Source of the DNA: CAZYFH01 sp965249175
GTDB taxonomy: Bacteria; Acidobacteriota; Vicinamibacteria; Vicinamibacterales; UBA8438
Assembly (NCBI GenBank): GCA_965249175.1
Contig: OZ252227.1
Span: 5,084,001-5,148,000, forward strand
Reading direction: 5' to 3'
DNA: 64,000 nucleotides
Below, piece by piece: positions 18,347 to 26,566 of the stretch (its first letter is position 1; each line of letters begins with the position of its first letter). Position numbers and translations under genes: made by a program. The notes under the pieces are model-generated. The model worked only from the letters and a program-made list of their open reading frames with translations, was not told where the DNA came from and ran no database searches.

Positions 18347-19449
18347 CGGCCCATCGCATCCCCTTCCTCGATCTTCGTGGGGATGCGGCCCCCGACGCGA
18401 CGAACGCGGCCATCCGCCGTGTCGTCGAACGAGGCTGGTTCGTGCTCGGTCCGGAGGTGCAGGCGTTCGAGCGCGAGTTCGCGGAGGCGTCCGGGCTCGG
18501 CCACGCCGTCGGCACCGGCAACGGCACCGATGCGATCGCGCTGATCTTGCGAGGCCTCGGGATCGGACACGGCGACGAGGTGATCACGAGCCCGCTGTCG
18601 GCTGCCTTCACCGCCATCGCCGTCATGATGGTCGGCGCGCGCCCGGTGTTCGCGGATGTCGACACCGCACGCTTGACGCTCGATCCCGACGCGGTCGCCG
18701 CTCGCGTCGGCCCCCGCACCGCCGCCATCCTGCCCGTTCATCTGTATGGCCAGCCGGCGGACATGCCGGCGCTGATGCGTGTCGCCGAACGACACGGTCT
18801 CGTCGTCGTGGAGGATTGCTGCCAGGCGCATCTCGCCACCTGCGCGGGGCGTGCCGTTGGCTCGTTCGGCGTGGGCGCAGCGTTTAGCTTCTATCCCACG
18901 AAGAATCTCGGGGGCGTCGGCGACGGCGGAGCCGCGTGCACCGGCGATGCGGCACTGGCCGAACGGTTGCGCTGCCTGCGCAACGGTGGCCGAACCGGCA
19001 CAGGCGTCCACGCGGTTGCCGGCGTCAACTCCCGTTTGGACGAGATTCAGGCAGCGGTGCTTCGCGCGCGCCTGACAGGCTTGGCGACGGCCACGTCACG
19101 CCGGCGTGCGCTGGCCGGGGCGTATCGCACGCGATTGGCGGGAGGGCCGGTGAGCGTTCCGCCGGAATGCGAGAGCGGCCACGTGTATCATCTGTTTCCC
19201 GTGACCTCGCCTGACCGCGATCAGCTGCGGCAACATCTCGTCTCGGCCGGCATCGAGACGCTCGTCCACTATCCGGTGCCCATCACGAAGCAGCCTGCCG
19301 TCGCGCCCGCGGCGCCCGCGCCCTGCCCGAACGCCGATGCTGTCTGCCGCTCGGTACTCTCTCTCCCGCTCCACCCCCGGCTGTCGGAGCAAGACGCGCA
19401 CGCCGTCGCCGACGCCGTGCGGTCGTTTCGACCCGGCTCATCCGCCTAG
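18343..19449 (+). CDS. DegT/DnrJ/EryC1/StrS-family sugar aminotransferase
   Basis: A PLP-dependent transaminase acting on keto-sugar nucleotides to give amino sugars for polysaccharide or glycolipid. The 368-residue frame from ATG 18343 starts with the family hallmark HRIPFLDLR, has GTGNGTDAIALILRGLGIG, VVEDCCQAHLATCAGR (in place of the more common EDxAQA) and the PLP lysine in FSFYPTKNLGGVGDGGAA. GVNSRLDEIQAAVLRARL is the conserved dimer and active-site loop. It overlaps the epimerase stop by 4 bases (ATGA). A keto sugar made by the upstream epimerase would be the natural substrate, but that gene is broken. Confidence 0.92.
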   Translation: MTAHRIPFLDLRGDAAPDATNAAIRRVVERGWFVLGPEVQAFEREFAEASGLGHAVGTGNGTDAIALILRGLGIGHGDEVITSPLSAAFTAIAVMMVGARPVFADVDTARLTLDPDAVAARVGPRTAAILPVHLYGQPADMPALMRVAERHGLVVVEDCCQAHLATCAGRAVGSFGVGAAFSFYPTKNLGGVGDGGAACTGDAALAERLRCLRNGGRTGTGVHAVAGVNSRLDEIQAAVLRARLTGLATATSRRRALAGAYRTRLAGGPVSVPPECESGHVYHLFPVTSPDRDQLRQHLVSAGIETLVHYPVPITKQPAVAPAAPAPCPNADAVCRSVLSLPLHPRLSEQDAHAVADAVRSFRPGSSA

Positions 19450-19664
19450 CCCGGTCCAACCCTCGCGCCGGCGCACCCTCGCCGATCCGACGCATCAGGG
19501 AGCGCAGCAAGCCGAGCGTGCACCCGAATACGACCAACGAGAACATCGACACGACGGCGGGGCTGGCGAGCCGGCCCGCCCACGCGTCGATCGCCGTCAC
19601 GGCTCGGAGGAGCGCGTCGGGCTCGCGATACGCCGCCAGGTCCTTGACCGATGCGAGAAGCGCG
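19450..19664 (-). other. possible C-terminal scrap of a membrane protein
   Basis: The minus strand carries an open frame with one hydrophobic segment (ASPAVVSMFSLVVFGCTLGL), preceded by LLASVKDLAAYREPDALLRA. It could be the missing C-terminus of the glycosyltransferase-like gene whose N-terminus lies at 19944-20471, separated from it by the IS481 remnant. The frame runs on into the antisense of the aminotransferase without a stop, so the end cannot be placed. Confidence 0.3.
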
Positions 19665-19945
19665 CCGGCGTGCTCATACGGTCGCGCGTCAGCCGAGCCC
19701 GCCATCGATAGAACACCGTCCGGGACACGCGTAGCGTCGACACGTCGCGCTCACGTTGCCACTGCGCTGCGCCGCCCGCAGAACCCGCAGCCGGAACCCT
19801 TGTATGCTGTCGTCGAGGGTCATTGGGTACCTTCCTTTCGCGCTTCTTGGTCCGAAGAAACTGCGTGGAAGGATAGGCCACATAGCCCTCGTTCTATCTC
19901 CGCTGTCAGACAGCCGAGACTGTCAACACTAAAGCGAAACTGTTC
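19665..19945 (-). pseudogene. IS481-type transposase, N-terminal remnant
   Basis: From about 19822 the minus strand reads TLDDSIQGFRLRVLRAAQRS and GNVSATCRRYAC, then in another frame VSRTVFYRWRARLTR. This is the helix-turn-helix N-terminus common to IS481 and related IS3-group transposases. The catalytic domain is missing. Its right end (about 19945) abuts the point where a membrane glycosyltransferase frame stops, suggesting that the element inserted there and was later deleted internally. Confidence 0.6.
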
Positions 19946-20471
19946 AGGCTAGGGGCGCGTTGAATCCGAACTTGGAGTACGGCCAGAGCAGCGTGGCAAA
20001 CCCGGTCGCCACCGCGGTCAGCACGGCGGCTCGGAGATCGGCGGTGAGTGCCCAGGCGAACCAGAACGTCACGAACACGATCCCCGCCGTCGCCACCGCG
20101 CTGCACACGACGACCGCCGCCTTGCGCAAGGCCTCCTCTCTGCCGACCTCCAGACCGCTCCGCTCGACCGCCCGCCCCGCAACGTAGAACGGCACGCCGT
20201 GCAGCGCGTGGCCGATCCCGTACGGCGCGTAGTACCGGCCGTCCACGCCACGATGCGCGTCCATCTGATACAGATTGTAGGACATGGCCACAGTCCCGCG
20301 TTCGACGATACCCTTGGTCACCTCGTAGGTCATGATGTCGGTGGCCATACTGCCGCCAGTGGTTGTGAGGTAGACCCCGAGGCTGAGGACGAACACGAGC
20401 CACCCGGCATGACGGACGGCGTCCGTCGTGGACGGCGGTTGCCGAGCGGGCTGAGCGGAGCCGTGTGCCAC
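19944..20471 (-). pseudogene. membrane glycosyltransferase-like protein, N-terminal part
   Basis: A 175-residue frame with several transmembrane segments (AGWLVFVLSLGVYLTTTGG, VCSAVATAGIVFVTFWFAWA) and the stretch ATDIMTYEVTKGIVERGTV, DGRYYAPYGIGHALHGVPFY. It resembles the first part of large GT39/ArnT-like membrane proteins, which are usually over 450 residues. The frame ends abruptly at 19944 beside the IS481 remnant, so this is a truncated gene. The exact family and substrate cannot be stated. Confidence 0.55.
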
Positions 20472-20479
20472 GGATCGTG

Positions 20480-20740
20480 TCAGGGACCTGCTGACCCCAT
20501 CCCGTCGATGGGCGCCGTCGTGGCAGGACGCGGGAGCTCACGCACGATCCAACTGGCGGCTTCCGTGAGGTTGGCGACCACCGCGTCAGCTTCGAGCCCT
20601 TCGCGCGGCATGGCAAGCTGACCGGCACCGTAGCCAGTTTCCACAAGCAGCCCCCGCAGTGACACCGCCCGCGCGAGCGCGATGTCGCTCCACTTGTCGC
20701 CGACGACCACCGATCGACTCAGATCGAGGTCGAGCGGCAC
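20480..20740 (-). pseudogene. duplicated 3' half of gmhB, fused to a piece of holB
   Basis: This frame repeats the C-terminal half of the intact gmhB at 22675-23259 (shared: DLDLSRSVVVGDKWSDIALA, LLVETGYGAGQLAMPREGL, ASWIVRELPRP) with a few per cent base differences. At 20735-20740 the homology switches without a gap to a duplicated piece of the holB 5' region. The N-terminal catalytic half (DRDGTLN) is missing. Base differences from the parent argue against a simple assembly duplication. Confidence 0.9.
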
Positions 20741-21020
20741 CAGGAGGGGCCGGAGATGATGGCGGCCGCCGCGACGTGCCGCGCGTGGGGGCCGCGCAGT
20801 TCATCGCCTGCGCCACCGCCACTCGTCGCTTCCCGACGCCATCGACGCCGGTTAGGAGCAGACTGGGCGGCAGCGAGTCGTCCGCAATGGCCCGGGCCAG
20901 GAGCGTCAGCACCGCGCGGTGACCAACGGTGTCGCGAAAGGGCATGACCCAATCTTCATCGTAGCACAGGCGCTTGGCGTAGAATCACGCGCATTGACGC
21001 GCTGTTGCGAGAGACCTAAG
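20740..21020 (-). repeat. duplicated holB 5' end and upstream region
   Basis: About 280 bp closely matching 15484-15770, covering the first roughly 60 codons of holB, the divergent intergenic region and the first codons of the methyltransferase at 15745. The copy has a 6-bp deletion (VAVAVAQ becomes VAVAQ) and scattered substitutions (for example DTVGHRA for DIVGHRA). It is joined to a gmhB piece on the left and to a truncated membrane glycosyltransferase on the right. The holB piece cannot be functional. Confidence 0.9.
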
Positions 21021-21941
21021 GCCGACATCCTGCTGACGGCCATCATGGTGGCGTTTCTCTATCACCTGACGGCCTATCACGTTCGGAGTCGGACGGCGCC
21101 GCTCCGGCAGGTCATCGTGCTCGGGGTGCTCGCGGGCCTGGCCATGGCCACGAAATACTCAGGCCTGATTGCCCTCCTCGTGGGCGGCGAGCTGCTCGCC
21201 ATTCATCTGATCACCGGGATTCACCGCCGTCGAACCATCCGTGATGGCCTGGCGATCCTGGTCATCTGTCTGGCGGTGGGTTCGTGGAAATACGTCGACA
21301 ACGTCGCCAGATTCGACAACGCGCTCTATGCCAACGGCTCCGCCGTCGATGGCTTCCGCGCCGCCCCCACGACGCGGCATTGGGATCGATACGACTTCCT
21401 CTCCTTCGAGTGGTCGGCGCTGACCGCGCTCGGACGCCGTGATGCGACGGACGGTGCGCTGACGAACCTCCCGGTCTACCGGAGCGTGTGGACGACGCTG
21501 TACGGGATGACGTGGAGCGACATGAGCTTTTTCTCCAACCCAACCCGCGGCGGCATCGACAGGGCCTATGTGTGGCGCGGGGTCCCACCCTGGCTCACAT
21601 CGAGCGTGCTGCTACTCGGATTGCTGCCCACCGTGCTCGCGGTGGCCGGCGCCGGAGCGACCTGCACCCGGCGGTCGGTCCGGCCCGTGCTTCTGATGTG
21701 CGTCACGGCGTTCGCCGTCTACCTCCACTGGTTCATCGCGCAGGAGACGTGGGCCCTCAAAGCGAAATACCTCCTCTTCCTGCTGCCGGCCCTTGGCCTC
21801 TACCTCGCGCTGGGGCTGCGCTGGCTGCGCCGATGGACGTCGCCGCGCCTACACGCGACGGCTATCTGGCTCGTCGTCGCGCTCGTCGCGCTGGCCCACG
21901 GGTATGCATACGTGTTCGCGGTGGGTGGACCTCTTCGATGA
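21018..21941 (+). pseudogene. ArnT/GT39-like membrane glycosyltransferase, N-terminus missing
   Basis: An uninterrupted frame of about 308 residues with many hydrophobic helices (VIVLGVLAGLAMATKYSGLI, SSVLLLGLLPTVLAVAGAGA, YLLFLLPALGLYLALGLRWL). Enzymes of this type transfer sugars from polyprenyl phosphate on the periplasmic side; their catalytic Asp residues lie in the N-terminal loop, which is absent here. The frame enters from the duplicated holB-upstream repeat, so it is a truncation, although an ATG inside the repeat could give a fusion protein. It is coupled (ATGA) to the GT2 gene downstream, a common pairing of lipid-sugar synthase and membrane transferase. Confidence 0.7.
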
Positions 21942-22678
21942 GCGTGCTCGTCATCATCCCCACCTACAACGAGCGCGACAACCTGCCGGCGCTCGTCCCA
22001 TCCGTCCTCGCGCACGGGTATCGGGTGATGGTGGTTGACGATTCCTCTCCCGACGGCACCGGCGAGGTCGCGGATCGGCTGGCTGCACAGCACCCTGGCC
22101 GGGTCTCGGTGATCCATCGGACGGATCGTCGCGGGTTCGGGCGTTCGTACGTCGACGCATACGCCCGCGCGCTCGATACCGATGCCACGGTGATCTGCCA
22201 GATGGACGCAGACCTGTCGCACGACCCGGTGTCGCTGCCGGATCTCGTGGCGGCGCTCGAGGACGCCGACCTCGCCATCGGGTCGCGGTATGTGCAGGGG
22301 ATCAGCATCCTCAACTGGCCCCTGCACCGGATCGTCCTCAGCGTCCTCGCCAACCGCTACATTCGATTGACCACCGGCCTCCGAGTACACGACTGCACGA
22401 GCGGGTTCCGTGCCTGGCGGCGCGAAAGTCTGGCGCGACTGGCCTTGAACCGCGTCGTCTCGGAGGGCTACGCGTTTCTGGTGGAGACCCTGTGTGAGGC
22501 GAAGGAGGGGAGCCGGATCGTGGAGGTGCCGATCGTGTTCGTCGAGCGGCGCGAGGGCGCGTCGAAGTTGTCCACGCGGGTGCTTGTCGAGTCCGTCATC
22601 ATGCCGTGGCGGATTCGATGGCGACGCATCGCGCGGCGCTTCGACGCGGAGAGGCGCCCCTCCGCACGGATCGACTAG
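21938..22678 (+). CDS. polyprenol-phosphate sugar synthase (GT2, DPM1-like)
   Basis: A 246-residue GT2 enzyme predicted to make polyprenyl-phosphate-mannose or a related lipid-linked sugar. LVIIPTYNERDNLPALVPSV, VMVVDDSSPDGTGEVADRLA and VICQMDADLSHDPVSLPDLV give the nucleotide and DxD-like sites; AIGSRYVQGISILNWPLHR and TTGLRVHDCTSGFRAWRRES are the DPM1 signature. It lacks C-terminal membrane helices, as in bacterial Ppm1 catalytic domains. ATG 21938 overlaps the preceding stop by 4 bases. It ends convergently with gmhB, overlapping by 4 bases. Confidence 0.88.
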   Translation: MSVLVIIPTYNERDNLPALVPSVLAHGYRVMVVDDSSPDGTGEVADRLAAQHPGRVSVIHRTDRRGFGRSYVDAYARALDTDATVICQMDADLSHDPVSLPDLVAALEDADLAIGSRYVQGISILNWPLHRIVLSVLANRYIRLTTGLRVHDCTSGFRAWRRESLARLALNRVVSEGYAFLVETLCEAKEGSRIVEVPIVFVERREGASKLSTRVLVESVIMPWRIRWRRIARRFDAERRPSARID

Positions 22679-23259
22679 TGAGCACCTGGACGCGGGAGCT
22701 CACGCACGATCCAGCTGGCGGCTTCGATGAGGTTTGCGACCACCGCGTCAGCTTCGAGCCCTTCGCGCGGCATGGCGAGCTGACCGGCACCGTAGCCAGT
22801 TTCCACAAGCAGCCCCCGCAGCGACACCGCCCGCGCAAGCGCGATGTCGCTCCACTTGTCGCCGACCACTACGGACCGACTCAGATCGAGGTCGAGCTCG
22901 TCCCTCGCCCGGCGCACGAGACCAGGGCGAGGCTTGCGACAGTCACAATCGCGTCGATAGGCCTCGATTGGCGCGTTCGGCTCATGGGGGCAGTAGTAAT
23001 GACCGTCGAGCCGTTCCCCGATCGCCGCGAGTCGTGCCTGGATGAGCTGGCGAGTTTCGTCGACGAACGCTTCCCGGACCATGCCGCGAGCGACACCCGC
23101 CTGGTTGGTCACGACGACGACCGCGTAGCCGGCGCGCCGAAGCAGCCTGATCGCGTCAACGCTCCAGGGAAAGAGGCGCAGACGCTCAATCCGATCGAGA
23201 TACCCGACGTCCTCATTGAGCGTCCCGTCCCGATCGACGAAGACCGCTGGCGTCGGCAT
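22675..23259 (-). CDS. gmhB: D-glycero-D-manno-heptose-1,7-bisphosphate 7-phosphatase
   Basis: A HAD-superfamily phosphatase of the ADP-heptose pathway for LPS inner core. The 194-residue length is normal. Motif I is FVDRDGTLNED (nucleophile and acid-base Asp), motif II VVVVTNQAGVARG, the zinc loop is YYCPHEPNAP...CDCRKP, and motif IV is VVVGDKWSDIALA. A gmhB/HisB-N family member is strongly supported; substrate stereochemistry is not. Its 3' half is duplicated at 20480-20740. Its presence suggests a Gram-negative envelope with heptose. Confidence 0.9.
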   Translation of the reverse strand: MPTPAVFVDRDGTLNEDVGYLDRIERLRLFPWSVDAIRLLRRAGYAVVVVTNQAGVARGMVREAFVDETRQLIQARLAAIGERLDGHYYCPHEPNAPIEAYRRDCDCRKPRPGLVRRARDELDLDLSRSVVVGDKWSDIALARAVSLRGLLVETGYGAGQLAMPREGLEADAVVANLIEAASWIVRELPRPGAH

Positions 23260-23262
23260 GAG

Positions 23263-23290
23263 TGGGAAAAAAAAGGGCAGCCGCTGGACT
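23263..23290 (-). terminator. Rho-independent terminator after tRNA-Asp
   Basis: On the minus strand, GGGCAG-TCCAGCGG-CTGCCC forms a 6-bp GC stem followed by a run of eight T. It lies 16 bp after the tRNA 3' end and just upstream of gmhB, so it ends the tRNA transcript. Confidence 0.85.
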
Positions 23291-23308
23291 GCCCTTCACG
23301 AGTGTTGG

Positions 23309-23382
23309 CGGGGCCGACGAGATTCGAACTCGCGACCTCCGGCGTGACAGGCCGGCGTTCTAACCAGCTGAACTACGACCCC
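23309..23382 (-). tRNA. tRNA-Asp (GTC)
   Basis: The minus strand folds into a complete cloverleaf. The acceptor stem is GGGGTCG/CGGCCCC (with one G-U pair), the D arm contains AGCTGGTTAGA, the anticodon arm CCGGCCTGTCACGCCGG has GTC in the loop, and the T arm is GCGAGTTCGAATCTCGT. The CCA end is encoded (23306-23308). It marks the left border of the prophage, but the phage lies on the 5' side of the tRNA, not on the 3' side where most tRNA-targeting phages insert. Confidence 0.95.
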
Positions 23383-23461
23383 ACATTTAGAATCAATAAC
23401 TTACAGACACCGTCAAAGCACTGCCAGCCAAACCTGCCAGCCGTTTCGATGGCCACGTGCC
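23383..23461. other. prophage border, candidate attachment region
   Basis: 79 bp between the tRNA 5' end and the integrase stop codon. It holds a short direct repeat (CTGCCAGCC, twice, 5 bases apart) and an AT-rich stretch, TAGAATCAATAACTTACAGA. With integrase adjacent, this is the most probable place for one att core, but the second copy is not in the window, so the core cannot be defined. Confidence 0.4.
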
Positions 23462-24544
23462 CTATTCTACACCTTTCACGAGCCGCAATCCGCGCGCCGC
23501 CGGGTCCGGGTCCGGCGGTGCCGTCTCACCAGCGTGCCGCAGCCGCTCGATCGCCGCCCTGTGCTTCGACAAGGCCGGCGGCGCATAAATGCGCGTCGTC
23601 TCGGCGTCCGTGTGCCCGTACAAGTCCTGAATGTCGGCCAGGTCCGCCCCGGTGCGCCGGAGCCACGTCGCGAACGAATGACGGATCTGGTAGACGGTGA
23701 ACGGCTCCCGGCCTGCCCGCTCGGCGGCCATGCGGATCGCCTTGCGAGCCGTCGAGCACGACCACCGCCCGAAGGCGTCCGCCTCGATGAAGGCGCGGGC
23801 CGCCGCCACGCCCTCGTCAACGAGCGGCACGGCCGCCAACCTGCCGGCCTTGCCGCGCGGCACGGCCACATAGGGAATGGCGTCCGCCAGGCGGAAATCC
23901 TCTCGCGTCAAGCGTGCCATCTGCGACGGGCGCATACCCGTCCAATGGAGCAGCTGGAGCCGCGCGGCCGTCTTCGACCGTGGTGACAGCTGCGCTAACA
24001 CGTCGCCGATATGCCTGCGGTCAAGCCAGCGCGGGACCGGCGGCGGCTCCGTGAAGCGGACCAGATCCGCGAAGTCCACCGATGCGCGTCGGCCATAGAG
24101 CACGCGGACCAGATGGGTGAGCGCATGCCGCCGATGATTGCAGGTGGACGCGGCGCGGGTGCGTCGCCACGCATGCAGCTGCGCGTTCAGGGTCGCCAGC
24201 TGCGCCGGCAGCGCCAGCGTCCGGAGATGACCACAGGTCGGCAGCCACGCCTGGATCTCTCGCTGGCGATCCTTGAAGCTGACGAGCGTGCTCTCGACCT
24301 GTTCCAGATACCGCCCCGCGTCATGCGCCAGGGTGTGCCGCGCGCCGTGCGGCAGCGTCCGGAGGCTCACCCGCAGCTCGTCGCGTCGCGCCCGAATCGT
24401 CTTGAGCGGCGTGCCGGGCGGGAAGCGGATCTCGCGCTGGACGCCGTGCACCTTCACGGTGGCGGCCAGGCCGTAGCGGTCCTTGTAGACGCCTTCGGCC
24501 ACGCGGGTACGGCGGCGCGTGGGGCGATCCGAGACGGGTGACAT
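23462..24544 (-). CDS. int: phage tyrosine recombinase (integrase)
   Basis: A 360-residue site-specific recombinase that inserts and excises the prophage. The C-terminal catalytic domain shows the first Arg in LHWTGMRPSQMARLTRED, the His-x-x-Arg box in YQIRHSFATWLRRTG, the third conserved His and the nucleophilic Tyr in LYGHTDAETTRIYAPP. The N-terminal part (YGLAATVKVHGVQREIRF) looks like an arm-binding domain, followed by a SAM-like core-binding domain. It is the outermost phage gene, reading toward the tRNA-Asp. ATG 24544 is the natural start. Confidence 0.93.
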   Translation of the reverse strand: MSPVSDRPTRRRTRVAEGVYKDRYGLAATVKVHGVQREIRFPPGTPLKTIRARRDELRVSLRTLPHGARHTLAHDAGRYLEQVESTLVSFKDRQREIQAWLPTCGHLRTLALPAQLATLNAQLHAWRRTRAASTCNHRRHALTHLVRVLYGRRASVDFADLVRFTEPPPVPRWLDRRHIGDVLAQLSPRSKTAARLQLLHWTGMRPSQMARLTREDFRLADAIPYVAVPRGKAGRLAAVPLVDEGVAAARAFIEADAFGRWSCSTARKAIRMAAERAGREPFTVYQIRHSFATWLRRTGADLADIQDLYGHTDAETTRIYAPPALSKHRAAIERLRHAGETAPPDPDPAARGLRLVKGVE

Positions 24545-24555
24545 CGTGTGTAACG

Positions 24556-25029
24556 TCAGTCCTCAGTCAGCATCTCGACCTCGAACCCTGCCGCGCCCAA
24601 CGCCGCCCGGAGCTGCCGCTGGTTCTTCTTGTCCAACCGCATGTAGGCATAGCCGCCGTCCCACTCGATCGTGAGCCAGTGCTTCTTGCCGGGGGAGAAC
24701 AAAGCCAGCGGAGACAGGAAGATGGCGCTCTTCAGCCGGGGCGACTTCGCCCGCTCGTAGAGGACGCTGGTGACATCGGCGAACGGCACCACGGCGTAGG
24801 TGGCCTTCTCTGCGCCCTTCTTCTCGTCCACGATCGCGATCGTCTGGGCCTCGCGGTCGAGCTCCAGGCGGGCGTCGCGTTTCTTTTCGTCTTGTTCGCC
24901 GTTGTCCTTGGTCACGACTTCAAAGTAGTCGACCTTCCGAAACTCCACCACGTCCGCAGCCAGCACCGGTACGGACACCAGCACCAGCACCAGCACCAGC
25001 ACGAGACAGCTCCACATTATGCGTGTCAT
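24556..25029 (-). CDS. small exported protein of unknown function
   Basis: A 157-residue protein. ATG 25029 is chosen for the strong AGGAGGAGAAC ribosome-binding site. The N-terminus is a signal peptide with a repetitive core (LVLVLVLVSVPVLAAD) and a likely cleavage after VLA. The mature part is polar (DNGEQDEKKRDARLELD, WDGGYAYMRLDKKNQRQLRA) with one hydrophobic stretch. No known domain is recognised. It lies between integrase and a toxin-antitoxin pair, the usual place for lysogenic-conversion genes; an envelope role is only a guess. Confidence 0.7.
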   Translation of the reverse strand: MTRIMWSCLVLVLVLVLVSVPVLAADVVEFRKVDYFEVVTKDNGEQDEKKRDARLELDREAQTIAIVDEKKGAEKATYAVVPFADVTSVLYERAKSPRLKSAIFLSPLALFSPGKKHWLTIEWDGGYAYMRLDKKNQRQLRAALGAAGFEVEMLTED

Positions 25030-25072
25030 GTTCTCCTCCTGAGTCGTTCGAGTTCTTTCGGTCACCTGTCGT

Positions 25073-25441
25073 TCACACCAGATCGTCGAGTGCGACATTG
25101 AGCGCGGTCGCCAGACGCGTGAGCGCCTTGACAGATCCAGGCTTCTTTCCCTGCTCGATGGCTGAGAGATACGAGCCTGGGAGCCCGGCAGCGGCGGCCA
25201 AGGCGCGCGCCGTCATCCCGCGATGCGTGCGCCAGACGCGCACGGGGTGTTCGCCGGCGGCGATCCGCCGCACGAGATCGGCCGGGGCCCACGTCTGATC
25301 GGGATCTGCAAGTACCCGCTGAATGATGGCCGCATCCATCGCGTCGTCATCGACCGCCGCCCGCATCGCGTCGTACTCGTCGCGGCGGACCACGACGTAG
25401 TCTTCACCGGCCAAGGTGACGGTCTGTACCGTCGTCGTCAT
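25073..25441 (-). CDS. XRE-type antitoxin
   Basis: A 122-residue protein. The N-terminal part (VTLAGEDYVVVRRDEYDAM) is Phd-like in look; the C-terminal half is a Cro/C1 helix-turn-helix (RGMTARALAAAAGLPGSYLS and AIEQGKKPGSVKALTRLATA). It overlaps the upstream RelE-type gene by 4 bases (ATGA), the toxin-first order typical of HigBA-like pairs. It should neutralise the toxin and repress the operon. Confidence 0.85.
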   Translation of the reverse strand: MTTTVQTVTLAGEDYVVVRRDEYDAMRAAVDDDAMDAAIIQRVLADPDQTWAPADLVRRIAAGEHPVRVWRTHRGMTARALAAAAGLPGSYLSAIEQGKKPGSVKALTRLATALNVALDDLV

Positions 25442-25695
25442 CGGTAGGCCTCCCCGCGCGGCCTGATCGCCGCCACGCGCAACAGGTTCACGTCTGGATG
25501 CACACTGTATAACACGCGCCAGTCGCCCACGCGGAGCCGGAATCCGGCCCCGCCTTTCAAGACCGTCACATTGTTATTCGGGGCGGCTGGATCGGCCGCC
25601 AGGGCATCGATTTTCGCAATGATCGTGCGTGCGATGTTGTTGGGCATGCGTCGCAGTCGCCGCCGGGCATCCGCGCTGTACACAACCTCGAACAC
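25438..25695 (-). CDS. RelE/ParE-superfamily toxin
   Basis: An 85-residue protein: MFEVVYSADARRRLRRMPNN at the start, FRLRVGDWRVLYSVHPDV in the core and a basic C-terminus with RPRGEAYR. This pattern fits RelE-like mRNA interferases. Catalytic residues vary in the family, so activity cannot be asserted. Upstream lies an AT-rich stretch (25696-25740) with an inverted repeat around CTATCTTATAGATA, a plausible promoter and operator. Confidence 0.88.
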   Translation of the reverse strand: MFEVVYSADARRRLRRMPNNIARTIIAKIDALAADPAAPNNNVTVLKGGAGFRLRVGDWRVLYSVHPDVNLLRVAAIRPRGEAYR

Positions 25696-25751
25696 CGCAT
25701 AAGTATATCTATAAGATAGCTACAAGCCAAGCCGTATATTCTCTAATAGAG

Positions 25752-25800
25752 AGCGCCCGTCCCGTCCACATCACCTGCCCAAGCACAGCGGTGGCCCGAT
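25752..25800 (-). repeat. third trace of a repressor-gene 3' end
   Basis: The minus strand reads LGQVMWTGRALS, matching the last residues of the CI-like repressor at 27640-28344 (VLGQVMWTGRTL). The base match to 27650-27680 is high over about 30 bp (CCGTCCACATCACCTGCCC in both). It is one of three copies of this tail in 2 kb. Confidence 0.65.
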
Positions 25801-25803
25801 ACG

Positions 25804-26040
25804 TTACGGCGCGAGCCGCAGGAGGGCGACGATGACGGTCACGATCGCGGCGTTCACGGTGACGATGCCCACGCCGAGCGCCCACATAGCCCGGTAGAGA
25901 TCAGCGCGCAAGTTGGCAATGTCGGTCTTGGTCGCCAGATCGGGCGCCAGCGGAATCACCGACGCCGCAGCTTTGGCCGTGGATTCATCGACGCCGGCGG
26001 CCCGGAACGCATCGTAGACCTCGGTCACCATGTGACTCAT
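25804..26040 (-). CDS. small coiled-coil membrane protein (DUF1640-like)
   Basis: A 78-residue protein: MSHMVTEVYDAFRAAGVDES, then an amphipathic segment (ATKTDIANLRADLYRAMWAL) and one C-terminal membrane helix (VGIVTVNAAIVTVIVALLRL). This layout resembles DUF1640/CCDC90-type small proteins common near phage and mobile genes. ATG 26040 has an AGGAAAGGA site about a dozen bases upstream. Function unknown. Confidence 0.6.
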   Translation of the reverse strand: MSHMVTEVYDAFRAAGVDESTAKAAASVIPLAPDLATKTDIANLRADLYRAMWALGVGIVTVNAAIVTVIVALLRLAP

Positions 26041-26211
26041 AGGGTGTCTTTTCCTTTCCTGTTGAACTCTGCCTACCGCGGTGACGGGCACCCTGCAATT
26101 GGGCGCGGCCTCCGCGAGGAACACCGGTTTTGCGGTGGATTGGGGACATATCCACTGACGTCGGCATCGGCTGGCCAGCGCCGCGTGGGCCAGTCCTGCG
26201 TGTCCGGGTTG

Positions 26212-26566
26212 TCACTCACGAGCCTGCACGCGGTGGCTCTCTCGCTCGTCCTTGCTGATCTGACGTGCAGTAGCAAACTTGGCTGGCCCCTCGTGCGGCA
26301 CTAACAGAATTTGGCTGTCGCCACCACAGAACGGACTGTAGGTTTTCACCTGCTTCAAGAGGTGCGCCACCACGCGCCGCCCGGCCGCCATATTCATCTC
26401 ACTCGTGAATCGCGTCTCCTGAAGGTACTGGCCCAAGTCAGAACCGGACCCGATGCAGACGTGAGCCGTCGTCCGCGCGAGCGTTGGACCCGACTGATCG
26501 AACAGCGCCGCTTGTCCGCCGGCTTGCACGGCCAGCAGAAATCGCAGCGGACGGCTCTCCTCCCAA
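26212..26566 (-). pseudogene. proteasome-type (Ntn-hydrolase) protein, C-terminal fragment
   Basis: The minus strand reads RPLRFLLAVQAGGQAALFDQ, HVCIGSGSDLGQYLQETRF, AAGRRVVAHLLKQVKTYSP and FCGGDSQILLVPHEGPAKF before a stop at 26212. The IGSG...CGGDSQ pattern is that of the C-terminal part of proteasome beta-type peptidases. The N-terminus with the catalytic Thr is missing; upstream the homology switches into a decayed repressor tail. A truncated cargo gene. Confidence 0.5.

Noticed and set aside
24970..25010. Tandem ACCAGC hexamer repeat, possible short-repeat array
   Set aside because: It encodes the Leu-Val core of a signal peptide; a local codon repeat, not a CRISPR or regulatory array. 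No CRISPR array was seen anywhere in the window.
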